Shown here piece after piece: positions 1 through 8,643 of a stretch of 64,000 nucleotides of DNA. Each line of letters begins with the position of its first letter. Position 1 is the stretch's first letter. A program made the translations under genes and the position numbers. The notes beneath the pieces were generated by a model. That model was not told the DNA's origin, did not search any database, and worked only from the letters and a program-made list of their open reading frames with translations. Source of the DNA: Microterricola viridarii (GTDB lineage Bacteria; Actinomycetota; Actinomycetes; Actinomycetales; Microbacteriaceae); contig NZ_CP014145.1 of the NCBI RefSeq assembly GCF_001542775.1, positions 2,418,001-2,482,000 of the forward strand, in the 5' to 3' direction.

Positions 1-698
1 TCGTCGTTGACACCGACCAGCCCGCCGTCTACCCCGCCTACGCCGCCGCCATCGTGCGCGAGATCGCCGAGATCACCGCGGCGATCCCCGCCGCCGACCT
101 CGCCATCCAGATCGACATGGCCACCGAGTTCGCATTCATCGAGCAGGTCGCGCTCGGCGGCACCTCGCGTGTCGCTTGGTTCGCCGGTGCCAGCGCCGAG
201 CAGAGCGTTCCGACCGCCGAGATCATCTCCGCCGCCGCCGCGATGGCTGCCGCCGTGGCCACGACGATCCCGGATGCCGTCGAGCTCGGCTTCCACCTCT
301 GCTACGGCGACGTCGCAGAGAAGCACTTCGTCGAGCCCGCAGACTCGGCCAACCTCGTCGCGACGGCCTCGGCCCTGGCCGCCGGGATCGAGCGCCCGGT
401 GAATTGGGTGCACCTGCCGGTTCCGATCGAGCGTGACGATGCCGCCTACTTCGCTCCGCTGGCCGAGCTGGCGCTGCACCCAGAGACAAAGCTATTCCTC
501 GGCCTGGTGCACCACGAGGACGGCGTCGAGGGCGCGACGCGGCGCATCGCCGCCGCGCGGCCGGTGTTGGCCTCTGCCGGCCTCACCGAGTTCGGCATCG
601 GCACCGAGTGCGGTTTCGGCCGCGGCCCGGCCGAGCGCACCGCTCCCCTGCTGCGCCTGCACCACGACATCATCGCCGCGGCTTCCTCCGTCGACTGA
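1..698 (+). CDS. UROD/MetE-like superfamily protein, 5'-truncated
   Basis: The reading frame is already open at the window edge (about 232 codons visible) and ends at TGA 696-698, so the start lies upstream. The visible part looks like the C-terminal half of a TIM-barrel protein of the cobalamin-independent methionine synthase / uroporphyrinogen decarboxylase superfamily. It has an acidic Asp-containing strand near its start, a 'GFHLCYGD' strand and a terminal 'FGIGTECGFGR' segment, where MetE-like proteins carry a Cys metal ligand. Canonical MetE is much longer and more conserved, so this is probably one of the short, functionally unassigned relatives. The fold assignment is from motif memory; the substrate is unknown. 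Confidence 0.55.
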   Translation, partial: VVDTDQPAVYPAYAAAIVREIAEITAAIPAADLAIQIDMATEFAFIEQVALGGTSRVAWFAGASAEQSVPTAEIISAAAAMAAAVATTIPDAVELGFHLCYGDVAEKHFVEPADSANLVATASALAAGIERPVNWVHLPVPIERDDAAYFAPLAELALHPETKLFLGLVHHEDGVEGATRRIAAARPVLASAGLTEFGIGTECGFGRGPAERTAPLLRLHHDIIAAASSVD

Positions 699-741
699 GG
701 GAGCGTGCGACCGAAGCCCTGACGGCAACCGGAAGCCCGGC

Positions 742-2022
742 TCAGCTGAAGAGGGCGTGCACGGCGGTCGCGATCGCGTAGATCGTGACCCCGGCGAGCG
801 CGCCCACCACGGTGCCGTTGATGCGGATGAACTGCAGGTCGCGGCCGACCATGAGCTCGATCTTCTCGGTGGTCTCTGCGGCATCCCACCGTTCGACGGT
901 CTCGGTGATCACCCCGGCGATGTCGTGCCGGTAGCTCTGCACCAGGTGCGCCGCGGCATCCGCCACCCAACTGTTGACCTTCGCGCTGAGCGCCGGGTCG
1001 GCCAGCAGGCGCGTGCCGAGTTCCAGCACGGCCGACTCCAGCCCGCGACGCAGCTCGCTCTCCGGGTCGGCGAGGGATGCGCCGAGGCTCTTCTTGAGCG
1101 AGTCCCAGGCCTCGCCGGCGAACTCGCGCACCCGCGGGCTGTCCAGCAGTTCGACCTTGAAGCCCTCGACCCTGGCGATCATCGCCGGGTCGTGTTGCAG
1201 GCTGGCGGCGAGGTCGCTCAGGTAGTCGTCGATGGCGAGGCGCAGCGGATGCCGCGGCTCCGCTCGCACGGCACGCACGAGCCCGAGCGCCTCCCGGTAG
1301 GCCCGGTCGTCGACGAGGCGGTCAACGAAGCCGGGCAGCCAGCGCGGCAGCCGTTCGGAGACGGCGACGCCGAACACCCCGGGGTGCGCCAGCAGCCAGT
1401 CCTCTGCGGCAACGAGCAAGGCGTCAACCGCCGGCCGCTGCTGGCCGGCCTCCACGAGCCGGGCGCCGACCCGGCCGATCGCTGGCGCCCACTCCGGCTC
1501 GAACAGGTGGCGCCGGGCCAGCCGCTCGAGCAGGTCATTCACGTCGTCGTCGCTCAGCAGCGTGAGCAGCCCCTGCGCGGCGATGGCCGCCTCGCTGCCG
1601 AGGCGACGCGCGTTCGCCGGCTCCGCCAGCCACCCGCCCAACTTGCCGGCCACGTCCAACGTTTCCAGCTTGCCGAGCACGACCTCGTCGGAGAGGAAGT
1701 TGGTCTCAACGAACTCGCCGAGCGTCGCCCCGATCTCGTCCTTGCGGTTCGGGATGATCGCCGTGTGCGGGATGCGGAGGCCCAGCGGGTATCTGAACAG
1801 GGCGGTCACCGCGAACCAGTCGGCGATCGCGCCGACCATGGCTCCCTCGGCGGCCGCGCGCACATAGCCCAGCCAGGGGTACTGGTCCTGCAGCGCGAAC
1901 GACACGGTGAACACCACCGCGGCGACCAACAGCAGGCTGGTGGCCAACCGTTTCATGCCGCGGAGGGCGTGGGCGCGCGCGGCATCCGCCGGCGAGAGGG
2001 TCATCGCCGACGGGGAGGCCAT
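742..2022 (-). CDS. DUF445 family membrane-anchored protein
   Basis: The product has 426 residues. One N-terminal hydrophobic segment (about residues 25-45) is followed by the hallmark DUF445 stretch 'GAMVGAIADWFAVTALFRY', then 'IPHTAIIPNRKDEIG' and a long helical C-terminal part. DUF445 (YjiN/YheB type) proteins are membrane-associated and their biochemical role is not established. The ATG at 2022 is chosen because it overlaps the TGA of the upstream epimerase gene (TGATG). The much longer open frame upstream runs antisense-like through the epimerase and has no family similarity. The 1-nt overlap indicates translational coupling with the galM-like gene. Confidence 0.85.
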   Translation of the reverse strand: MASPSAMTLSPADAARAHALRGMKRLATSLLLVAAVVFTVSFALQDQYPWLGYVRAAAEGAMVGAIADWFAVTALFRYPLGLRIPHTAIIPNRKDEIGATLGEFVETNFLSDEVVLGKLETLDVAGKLGGWLAEPANARRLGSEAAIAAQGLLTLLSDDDVNDLLERLARRHLFEPEWAPAIGRVGARLVEAGQQRPAVDALLVAAEDWLLAHPGVFGVAVSERLPRWLPGFVDRLVDDRAYREALGLVRAVRAEPRHPLRLAIDDYLSDLAASLQHDPAMIARVEGFKVELLDSPRVREFAGEAWDSLKKSLGASLADPESELRRGLESAVLELGTRLLADPALSAKVNSWVADAAAHLVQSYRHDIAGVITETVERWDAAETTEKIELMVGRDLQFIRINGTVVGALAGVTIYAIATAVHALFS

Positions 2023-2993
2023 CAGAGCCCCACGAACCCCGAGAAGCGGATGCCCCACTGCGAGGTCCAGACCTCGCCGGGCGCAACGAGCGTGAGCCCC
2101 GCGCCGGTGTTGAAGGCGTTCGCCGGGCCGGTCATCGGCTCGATGGCGATCGCTGTGACGGGCTCCTGCACGACGCCGTCGGCGGAGCGGCGGGCCGGGA
2201 AGTTGCGGCTGACGTAGACCTGCACGAAGCGGTAGTTCTCGTCGCCCCAGACGGCCACCGTGCGGCCGTCGGGTGCGGTGAGCGTGTGCGCGGTCTCGCC
2301 GTCGACGAGGTGCGCGTCGCCCCACGCGTCGTCGAGCGTCAGCTCGCCGACCCGGCGGCTCAGCGGGCTGCCTTCGCGCAGATCGAAGGGAGTGCCATCG
2401 ACCGGGGTCGTGCCGACGGGATTCAGTCGGGCGTCGACGTCGATGTGGGTGTCGGCGTTGACCGTGAGCACGAGGTCTTCTGTCGGCACCCCGCCGATCA
2501 TCGGGTACGGGTGCGAGGCGATCGTGACGGGGGCATCGCCAGCCGCGAGGTTACGCACCGTGTGCGTGGCGGTCAGCCCGTTCGGGGTGAGTTCGTAGCG
2601 CACCGTGGTGTCGAGGTGGAACGGGTAGCCGAGCTGTGGGAACACCTGCGCGGCCAGCGTGACCGCCGCCGTACTCTGCTCGACCACCCGGTAGGCGGTG
2701 TAGCGCAGCAGCCCGTGGATGGCGTTGTTCAGCGGCACCTCGGTGATGGCCAGCTGGTGGCTGGTGCCGGCCGCGTCGACCCAGACGCCGTCCCGGATCC
2801 GGTTGCCCCACGGCACCAGAGCGACTCCGGCGCACGAGGGAGGCGGAATCTCGGCGTCGAAGCCCTGCACGAGGTCGACGCCGTCGATGCTGAGTTCGCG
2901 GATGCCGGCCCCGAGCTCGGTGATGACGGCGCGCAACGTGCCGCCGGGGGTCTGGAGCGCGAGCTCGAACTGCTCGCCGGTGGGGAAGGTCAT
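2022..2993 (-). CDS. galM: aldose 1-epimerase family protein (galactose mutarotase-like)
   Basis: The product has 323 residues. It should interconvert alpha and beta anomers of an aldohexose such as galactose, feeding galactokinase in the Leloir pathway. Family landmarks are a catalytic-type His in 'NNAIHGLLRY', a second His in 'IASHPYPMIGG' and a C-terminal Glu in 'AIEPMTGPANAFNTG'. The start at 2993 ('MTFPTGEQF') lies 10 bp beyond the stop of the DeoR gene. DeoR, galM and the DUF445 gene therefore probably form one minus-strand operon divergent from galTK. Family membership is clear; galactose specificity is inferred from the neighbours. Confidence 0.85.
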   Translation of the reverse strand: MTFPTGEQFELALQTPGGTLRAVITELGAGIRELSIDGVDLVQGFDAEIPPPSCAGVALVPWGNRIRDGVWVDAAGTSHQLAITEVPLNNAIHGLLRYTAYRVVEQSTAAVTLAAQVFPQLGYPFHLDTTVRYELTPNGLTATHTVRNLAAGDAPVTIASHPYPMIGGVPTEDLVLTVNADTHIDVDARLNPVGTTPVDGTPFDLREGSPLSRRVGELTLDDAWGDAHLVDGETAHTLTAPDGRTVAVWGDENYRFVQVYVSRNFPARRSADGVVQEPVTAIAIEPMTGPANAFNTGAGLTLVAPGEVWTSQWGIRFSGFVGL

Positions 2994-3003
2994 GGATGCA
3001 AGC

Positions 3004-3822
3004 CTAGGAGTCTGCGGGGCTGAGCACATGCACGTTGGCCGCGGCGAGCGCGCTGCTGAGGCTGGCATCGAGCGCGGCCGGGGCCCCGGCATCCGTCACG
3101 AGGGTGTCGACGGCGTCGAGCGGCGCCACCGTGCCGAGGTGCACCCGCCCGAGCTTGGACGAGTCGGCCACGACGACGACGCGGGCAGCGGAGGCGACCA
3201 TGCGCGCCTTGATGGCGGCCTCCGGCAGGTTGATGTTGCTGACGCCGTGCTCTGCATCGACGCCGTTGCAGCCGATGAATGCGATGTCGGCGTGGATCTG
3301 GCTGAGCACGAGTTCGGCCATCGGGTCGACGAGGGAGTGCTGCAGCGGGCGCAACGCGCCGCCGGTGACGATCACCGTGAAGCGCGGGATCTCGCTCTCC
3401 AGCTCGAGCGCGATGCTGAGGCCGTTCGTCACGATCACGAGGTCGACGAGGTCGCGCCGGGCCTTCAGCGCCCGGGCGACGGCCAGCGTGGTGGTGCCGA
3501 CATCCAGCAGCACGCTCTGCCCGCTCCGCACGAGCGATGCGGCGAGCGCGCCGATCTGCTGCTTGGGCAGAACCGACTCGGCGAGCGCCACCTCGAAGGC
3601 GCGCTCGCGCTGCGCCTGCCCGACCGGCACGGCGCCGCCGTGCACCCGTTCGGCCAGATTCGCCTCGACCAGGGCGTCCAGGTCGGTGCGCGCCGTCACC
3701 CCGCTCACCCCGAACGCCTCGGCAAGCTCCGCCACCCGCACGAAGCCGCGCTCCCCCAGCATCGCGGCGATCTGCTCGCGGCGTTGCCAGCCGGGCAGTG
3801 CGTTACTGGCGTCAATCGTCAT
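3004..3822 (-). CDS. DeoR/GlpR family transcriptional regulator (galactose locus)
   Basis: The product has 272 residues. An N-terminal DeoR helix-turn-helix ('RREQIAAMLGERGFVRVAEL', then 'FGVSGVTARTDL') precedes a DeoRC sugar-phosphate sensor domain with the typical 'LDVGTTTLAVARAL', 'IVTNGL' and 'FIGCNGVD' segments. The chosen ATG at 3822 gives the usual DeoR N-terminus; the open frame continues upstream across galT antisense but without domain content. It lies divergent from galT with an 87-bp gap that contains two inverted repeats, so it most likely represses galTK and its own operon until a sugar phosphate binds. The effector is inference. Confidence 0.88.
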   Translation of the reverse strand: MTIDASNALPGWQRREQIAAMLGERGFVRVAELAEAFGVSGVTARTDLDALVEANLAERVHGGAVPVGQAQRERAFEVALAESVLPKQQIGALAASLVRSGQSVLLDVGTTTLAVARALKARRDLVDLVIVTNGLSIALELESEIPRFTVIVTGGALRPLQHSLVDPMAELVLSQIHADIAFIGCNGVDAEHGVSNINLPEAAIKARMVASAARVVVVADSSKLGRVHLGTVAPLDAVDTLVTDAGAPAALDASLSSALAAANVHVLSPADS

Positions 3823-3852
3823 CAGGCAATCATGCCCCCAGTCGACCCCGTT

Positions 3853-3900
3853 TTTCAATGTGAAAGAGCTTTGCTTTCGCAAACGCAAATCAGCTACGCT
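3853..3900 (+). promoter_or_regulatory. galTK promoter with candidate DeoR operators
   Basis: Two perfect short palindromes lie between the divergent deoR and galT genes: TTTCA-ATG-TGAAA (3853-3865) and TTTGC-TTTC-GCAAA (3870-3883), the latter followed by another GCAAA at 3885-3889. A plausible promoter overlaps them: TTGCTT (3871-3876), 18 bp, TACGCT (3895-3900). Transcription would then begin only a few bases before the galT ATG at 3910, giving a nearly leaderless mRNA. Repressor binding at these repeats would block the -35 region. Confidence 0.55.
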
Positions 3901-3909
3901 GGCCCTGCC

Positions 3910-5163
3910 ATGACTGACACGACACAGGATGCCGCGGCGGCCCCGCAGGCCTACCCCCGCGAGCCGCGCATCGCCCGCCAGAGCCACCGCCTCGCCGACG
4001 GCCGCGAGCTGATCTACTTCGACGACGCCGACTCCGCGTTGCCGCCGGACCGCGCGCCGGACCTCCGCGAGCTGGCCCCGCGCCCCGCCAACGCCACCAT
4101 GCGGCAAGACCCGCTCACGGGCGAGTGGGTGTCGATCGCGGCCGCCCGGCAGAACCGCGTGGTGCTGCCACCCGCACACCTGGATCCGCTGTCGCCGCAG
4201 ACGCCGGGGAACCCATCCGAGATCCCCAGCCGCTACGACGTGGCGGTGTTCGAGAACAAGTCGCCCTCGTTCGGCCCGTTGCTGGCCGACTCCGACGCCC
4301 CCGAGATGGATGCCCCGCGCTCGCTGGCCGACCTGGCCTCCGTCGGTCTCGGCCGCACGCGCACCTCGGTCGGCCGCTGCGAGGTGGTCTGCTTCAGCCC
4401 GGAGCACGAGGGATCCTTCGGCACCCAGTCCGTGTCGCGCGCCCGCACCGTCATCGAGGCGTGGGCCGACCGCACCGCCGCTCTCTCGGCGATGCCCGGC
4501 ATCCGGCAGGTGTTCCCGTTTGAGAACCGCGGCGAGGCGATCGGCGTCACCCTCGGCCACCCGCACGGCCAGATCTACTCCTACCCCTACGTGACCCCGC
4601 GCACCGAGCGACTGCTCGACTCGATCGCGCGCTACGAGCCGGCCACGGCAGGCGGCGGCCTGTTCGCCGACATCCTCGCCTTCGAACAGGCCGGCGAGCG
4701 CATGCTGCTGCGCGGCGAGCACTGGAGCGTCTTCGTGCCGTTCGCCGCGCGCTGGCCCGTCGAGGTGCACATGCTGCCGCACCGGCACGTGCCCGATTTC
4801 GCCGCGACCAGCCTGGCCGAGCGCGACGAGCTCGCCGTGCTCTACCTGCGGTTGCTGCGCGGCATCGACGCGCTCTACGAGACACCGACGCCCTACATTG
4901 CCGCCTGGCACCAGGCCCCGGTCGAGACGGGCCGCGACGACATCCGGCTCATGCTGCAGCTGACCAGCCCGCGCCGCGCCGCCGACAAGCTCAAGTACCT
5001 GGCCGGCTCCGAGGCCGCGATGGGTGCGTGGATTGGCGATGTCGCGCCCGAGACAGCCGCCGCCACCATCCGCGACGCCATTGCCCGGGCGGATGCCGCC
5101 ACCCCCGTTGTTCCGCACGCCATCGACACCACCGCTCCCGCCACCGAAGGATCCCCCGCATGA
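3910..5163 (+). CDS. galT: galactose-1-phosphate uridylyltransferase
   Basis: The product has 417 residues. It exchanges UDP between UDP-glucose and galactose-1-phosphate, the central Leloir step. The active-site HxHxQ motif is present as H217-P-H219-G-Q221 within 'LGHPHGQIYSYPYV'; the second His is expected to be the uridylylated nucleophile. The frame is open far upstream, but the sequence becomes GalT-like only from 'MTDTTQDAAAAPQ', and the divergent promoter ends just before it, so ATG 3910 is preferred. The stop overlaps the galK start by 4 nt (ATGA). The N-terminal 30 residues are low complexity and typical of actinobacterial homologues. Confidence 0.95.
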   Translation: MTDTTQDAAAAPQAYPREPRIARQSHRLADGRELIYFDDADSALPPDRAPDLRELAPRPANATMRQDPLTGEWVSIAAARQNRVVLPPAHLDPLSPQTPGNPSEIPSRYDVAVFENKSPSFGPLLADSDAPEMDAPRSLADLASVGLGRTRTSVGRCEVVCFSPEHEGSFGTQSVSRARTVIEAWADRTAALSAMPGIRQVFPFENRGEAIGVTLGHPHGQIYSYPYVTPRTERLLDSIARYEPATAGGGLFADILAFEQAGERMLLRGEHWSVFVPFAARWPVEVHMLPHRHVPDFAATSLAERDELAVLYLRLLRGIDALYETPTPYIAAWHQAPVETGRDDIRLMLQLTSPRRAADKLKYLAGSEAAMGAWIGDVAPETAAATIRDAIARADAATPVVPHAIDTTAPATEGSPA

Positions 5164-6320
5164 CCGACCTGCGCAGCACCGTGACCACCGGCTTCGCCGC
5201 CCGCTTCGGCCGCGAGCCGCACGGACTCTGGTCTGCCCCCGGCCGGGTCAACCTGATCGGCGAGCACACCGACTACAACGACGGCTACGTGTTCCCCTTC
5301 GCCATCAACCGCCGCACACTGATCGCCCTCGCCCCGCGCGAGGACTCCGTGCTGCGCGTCGCCTCCTCGCACGCCCCGGAGGCCGTCGAGATCCGCCTCG
5401 ACGAACTCACCCCGGACGCGCTGTACGGCTGGTCCGCCTACCCGCTCGGCGTGGCGTGGGCGCTCGGCGAGTTCGGTGCACCGCTGGCCGAGCTGTCCGG
5501 CGCCGACATCTACATCGACTCCGACGTGCCGATCGGGGCTGGGCTCTCCTCCTCCGCAGCAATCGAGTGCGCCGTCGCCCTCGCCCTCAACGACGTCTGG
5601 CAGCTGAACCACGCCCGCCGTACCCTCGCCCGGGTCGGCCAACTCGCAGAGAACCGTGCCGTTGGGGCCCCCACCGGCATCATGGACCAGTCGGCGTCGT
5701 TGCTCGGCGAGGCCGATTCGGGGGTCTTCCTGGACTGCCGCACGCTCGACGCCGAGGTGATCCCGCTCGGCTTCGACGCCGCGGGCCTCGAGCTGCTCAT
5801 CATCGACACCCGGGTCAGCCACTCGCACGCCACCGGCGGCTACGCCTCCCGCCGCGCCTCCTGCGAGGCCGGGGCGGCCGCGATGGGCGTTCCCGCGCTG
5901 CGCGATCTGCACCCGAGCGACCTGCCCCGTGCCGAGCAGATCCTCGACGAGGAGACCTTCCGCCGGGTGCGCCACGTCGTCACAGAGAACCAGCGCGTGC
6001 TCGACACGGTGCGCACCCTGCGCGAGCAGGGGCCGCGCGCCATCGGCGCGCTGCTGGACGCCTCGCACGCCTCGATGCGCGACGACTTCGAGATCAGCTG
6101 CGCCGAGCTCGACCTGGCCGTCGAGGCGTCCCGCGCGGCGGGGGCGCTCGGCGCCCGGATGACCGGCGGCGGCTTCGGCGGGGCGGCCATCGCACTGGTT
6201 CCACACGAACTGGTTACAGCCGTTTCGGCGTCCGTGCTGGCGGCTTTCGCGGATGCCGGCCACCGCACGCCCACGCTGTTCACGGTGCGCGCCGCTGCCG
6301 GCGCCACCCGCGAGCTCTAG
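5160..6320 (+). CDS. galK: galactokinase
   Basis: The product has 386 residues of the GHMP kinase fold and phosphorylates galactose at C1 with ATP. The galactokinase signature 'GRVNLIGEHTDYNDG' starts at residue 28, the GHMP ATP-binding loop is 'PIGAGLSSSAAIECAV' and the C-terminal glycine-rich motif is 'MTGGGFGGAAIAL'. The ATG overlaps the galT stop (ATGA), so the two are translationally coupled. A long perfect palindrome begins 21 bp after the stop and may end the transcript. Confidence 0.96.
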   Translation: MTDLRSTVTTGFAARFGREPHGLWSAPGRVNLIGEHTDYNDGYVFPFAINRRTLIALAPREDSVLRVASSHAPEAVEIRLDELTPDALYGWSAYPLGVAWALGEFGAPLAELSGADIYIDSDVPIGAGLSSSAAIECAVALALNDVWQLNHARRTLARVGQLAENRAVGAPTGIMDQSASLLGEADSGVFLDCRTLDAEVIPLGFDAAGLELLIIDTRVSHSHATGGYASRRASCEAGAAAMGVPALRDLHPSDLPRAEQILDEETFRRVRHVVTENQRVLDTVRTLREQGPRAIGALLDASHASMRDDFEISCAELDLAVEASRAAGALGARMTGGGFGGAAIALVPHELVTAVSASVLAAFADAGHRTPTLFTVRAAAGATREL

Positions 6321-6340
6321 CCCGCCCTGCCCCCCTTCGC

Positions 6341-6411
6341 AGTCCGTTGAGAGCGGTCAAATGGCCGCTTTTCGCGTCGAAAAGCGGCCATTTGACCGCT
6401 CTCAACGGACT
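6341..6411. repeat. long palindrome, copy 1 of a dispersed element
   Basis: Perfect inverted repeat with 34-nt arms (6341-6374 and 6378-6411) separated by only 3 nt. The arms begin AGTCCGTTGAGAGCGG and continue into GTCAAATGGCCGCTTTTCG. The outer 23 nt of each arm after the first two bases recur almost unchanged at 34369-34437. Copy 1 lies between the convergent galK and pckG genes, where the hairpin could terminate transcription from both sides. The repeated, sequence-specific arms make it look like a REP/MITE-type element rather than a plain terminator. Confidence 0.8.
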
Positions 6412-6589
6412 TGGGGAGCCGGGGCGGGTGGGTGGCGCGCGGCGCGGGCACGTGTGAGGCCCCGGAGCGGCACGGCCCAGTGATCTCACCGGGTCCGCAC
6501 GGCTCCGAGGCCGGGTGGCCACCGGAAGGGGTGGCCGCGTCGCGCAGGCCAGGGGACGGCCCGCACGACGACGCTAGGCCTGCAGGCGC

Positions 6590-8440
6590 CTAGTCCTTCA
6601 GGTGGTAGCGGAGGCTGGCCAGCTCCGCCTGCAGGGCGGCCGGAACCCGGCCGCTGAACTGCTCGAAGTACTCCTCGGTGAGGTCGCACTCTGCACGCCA
6701 GGACTTCTTGTCCACCGCGAACAGGTGGCGCACGGCATCCGGGGTCAGATCCAGGCCATCCAGGTCGAGCTCGCCCTCGGCAGGAACGACGCCGACGGCT
6801 GTGTTCTCACCGGCGTTCTTGCCCTCGAGACGGCCGACGATCCACTCCAGCACGCGGGCGTTCTCGCCGAAGCCAGGCCAGAGGAAGCTGCCGTCCTCTC
6901 CCTTGCGGAACCAGTTGACCTGGAAGATCTGCGGTGCCTTCGTGCCGAGCGTGCGGCCCATCTTCACCCAGTGCGCCCAGTAGTCGGCCATGTTGTAGCC
7001 GCAGAACGGGAGCATCGCGAAGGGGTCGCGGCGCAGTTCGCCGACGGTGCCCTCGGCCGCGGCCGTCTTCTCGGAGGAGATCGTGGCGCCCATGAACACG
7101 CCGTGCTTCCAGCTGCGCGCCTGCGCAACGAGCGGCACGTTCGTCGCCCGGCGTCCACCGAACAGGATGGCGTCGATCGGCACGCCGTCAACGTCTTCCC
7201 AGTCCTCGGCGATCGAGGGGCACTGCGCGGCCGAGACCGTGAAGCGGGAGTTCGGGTGCGCGGCGGGGCGGCCGGAGTCCGGCGTCCAGTCGTTGCCCTC
7301 CCAGTCGATGAGGTGCTTCGGCGGGGTGTCGGTCAGCCCCTCCCACCAGACGTCGCCGTCGTCGCGCAGCGCCACGTTCGTGAAGATCGTGTTGCCCCAC
7401 AGGGTGTCGACCGCGGTCTGGTTGGTACTGATGCCGGTGCCGGGGGCGACGCCGAAGAAGCCGGCCTCCGGGTTGATCGCCCACAGGCGGCCGTCGGTGC
7501 CCGGCCGCAGCCAAGCGATGTCGTCGCCGATGGTCTCGACCTTCCAGCCGGGGATCGTCGGGCGCAGCATGGCGAGGTTGGTCTTACCGCAGGCCGAGGG
7601 GAATGCGGCGGCCACGTGGTACGGCTTGCCCTCCGGCGAGGTGATCTTGATCAGCAGCATGTGCTCGGCCAACCAGCCCTCGTCGCGGGCCATCACCGAG
7701 GCGATGCGCAGCGCGAAGCACTTCTTGGCCAGCAGGGCATTGCCGCCGTAGCCGGAGCCGAACGACCAGACCTCCCGGGTGTCGGGGAACTGCACGATGT
7801 ACTTGGTGTCGTTGCACGGCCAGGCGAGGTCCTCGCGCGGCTGGCCGTCCTCGTCGACAAGCGAGTAGCCGACCGAGTGCACGGTGCGCACCCAGGCCTC
7901 ACCATCCTCGATCATCCGGTATACCCGGTCGCCCATGCGGGTCATGATGCCCATGTTCAGCACGACGTAGGGAGAGTCGGTGATCTCGACGCCGAGCTGC
8001 GAGATGGGGCCGCCGAGCGGGCCCATCGAGAACGGCACCACGTACATGGTGCGGCCGCGCATGCTGCCGGTGAAGACGTCGTTGAGCTCGGCCCGCATGG
8101 TCTTGGGGTCGCGCCAGTTGTTCGTCGGCCCGGCGTCTTCCTCGTAGGTGGAGCAGATGAAGGTGCGGTCCTCGACCCGGGCGACGTCCTTCGGGTCGGT
8201 GCGAGCGAGGTAGCTGTTGGGGCGCCATTCCGGGTTCAGCCGGATCAGTTTGCCCTCGGCGACCAGCACCTTGGTGAGGTGGTCCGCCTCGGCGATCGAC
8301 CCGTCGCACCAGACGATCTCCGCCGGCTGGGTGATCGCGGCGATCTCCTTGACCCAGGCCTGCAGGGCCGGGTCGGTCGTTCCGCGGTTCGCGGGGCGTG
8401 CCGATGAACCGGTGCCCACTGAGATCTCTGAGATGGTCAT
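6590..8440 (-). CDS. pckG: phosphoenolpyruvate carboxykinase (GTP)
   Basis: The product has 616 residues, the usual length for the GTP-dependent enzyme. It converts oxaloacetate and GTP to phosphoenolpyruvate, CO2 and GDP, the entry step of gluconeogenesis. The P-loop with the hyper-reactive cysteine is '[13 protein letters not shown]' (Cys284). Other conserved GTP-PEPCK segments are '[12 protein letters not shown]', '[14 protein letters not shown]' and '[13 protein letters not shown]'. An AAGG ribosome-binding site precedes ATG 8440. It is divergent from a RamB-like regulator, a pairing that fits control of carbon flow on acetate or other gluconeogenic substrates. Confidence 0.97.
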   Translation of the reverse strand: MTISEISVGTGSSARPANRGTTDPALQAWVKEIAAITQPAEIVWCDGSIAEADHLTKVLVAEGKLIRLNPEWRPNSYLARTDPKDVARVEDRTFICSTYEEDAGPTNNWRDPKTMRAELNDVFTGSMRGRTMYVVPFSMGPLGGPISQLGVEITDSPYVVLNMGIMTRMGDRVYRMIEDGEAWVRTVHSVGYSLVDEDGQPREDLAWPCNDTKYIVQFPDTREVWSFGSGYGGNALLAKKCFALRIASVMARDEGWLAEHMLLIKITSPEGKPYHVAAAFPSACGKTNLAMLRPTIPGWKVETIGDDIAWLRPGTDGRLWAINPEAGFFGVAPGTGISTNQTAVDTLWGNTIFTNVALRDDGDVWWEGLTDTPPKHLIDWEGNDWTPDSGRPAAHPNSRFTVSAAQCPSIAEDWEDVDGVPIDAILFGGRRATNVPLVAQARSWKHGVFMGATISSEKTAAAEGTVGELRRDPFAMLPFCGYNMADYWAHWVKMGRTLGTKAPQIFQVNWFRKGEDGSFLWPGFGENARVLEWIVGRLEGKNAGENTAVGVVPAEGELDLDGLDLTPDAVRHLFAVDKKSWRAECDLTEEYFEQFSGRVPAALQAELASLRYHLKD

Positions 8441-8609
8441 TGCGCTGCCTTATCTGCTCGTCGTTGTGCGGCTGTCGCGGTGTTGCGGTGAGGTACGCGG
8501 GCGGTTCACACAGTGGTTCCGGATGCCGGCCGGCATCCGAATCCGGGTAAATCTCGCCCTGTCATCCAAGAATGCGCCCCTTTTGCACCGCAGGGCCCCG
8601 AAAGGGGGA

Positions 8610-8640
8610 TTAAGAAACGCAATTCTTTACGTATTCTTAA
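8610..8640. promoter_or_regulatory. inverted repeat in the pckG-ramB intergenic region
   Basis: TTAAGAA (8610-8616) and TTCTTAA (8634-8640) form a 7-bp inverted repeat, with a further TTCTT at 8623-8627 between the arms. The right arm ends 3 bp before the ATG of the regulator gene, so bound protein would block initiation. This suggests autoregulation by the RamB-like product. The site is AT-rich against a GC-rich background. Assignment to that protein is inference. Confidence 0.4.
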
Positions 8641-8643
8641 GTC

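Noticed and set aside
433..2217. 594-codon plus-strand open frame over the DUF445 gene
   Set aside because: Shadow of a GC-rich gene: the minus-strand frame carries clear DUF445 motifs and the plus-strand translation has none.
2719..3909. Long upstream extension of the galT frame
   Set aside because: It is antisense to the epimerase and DeoR genes, lacks family similarity, and the promoter lies just before ATG 3910.
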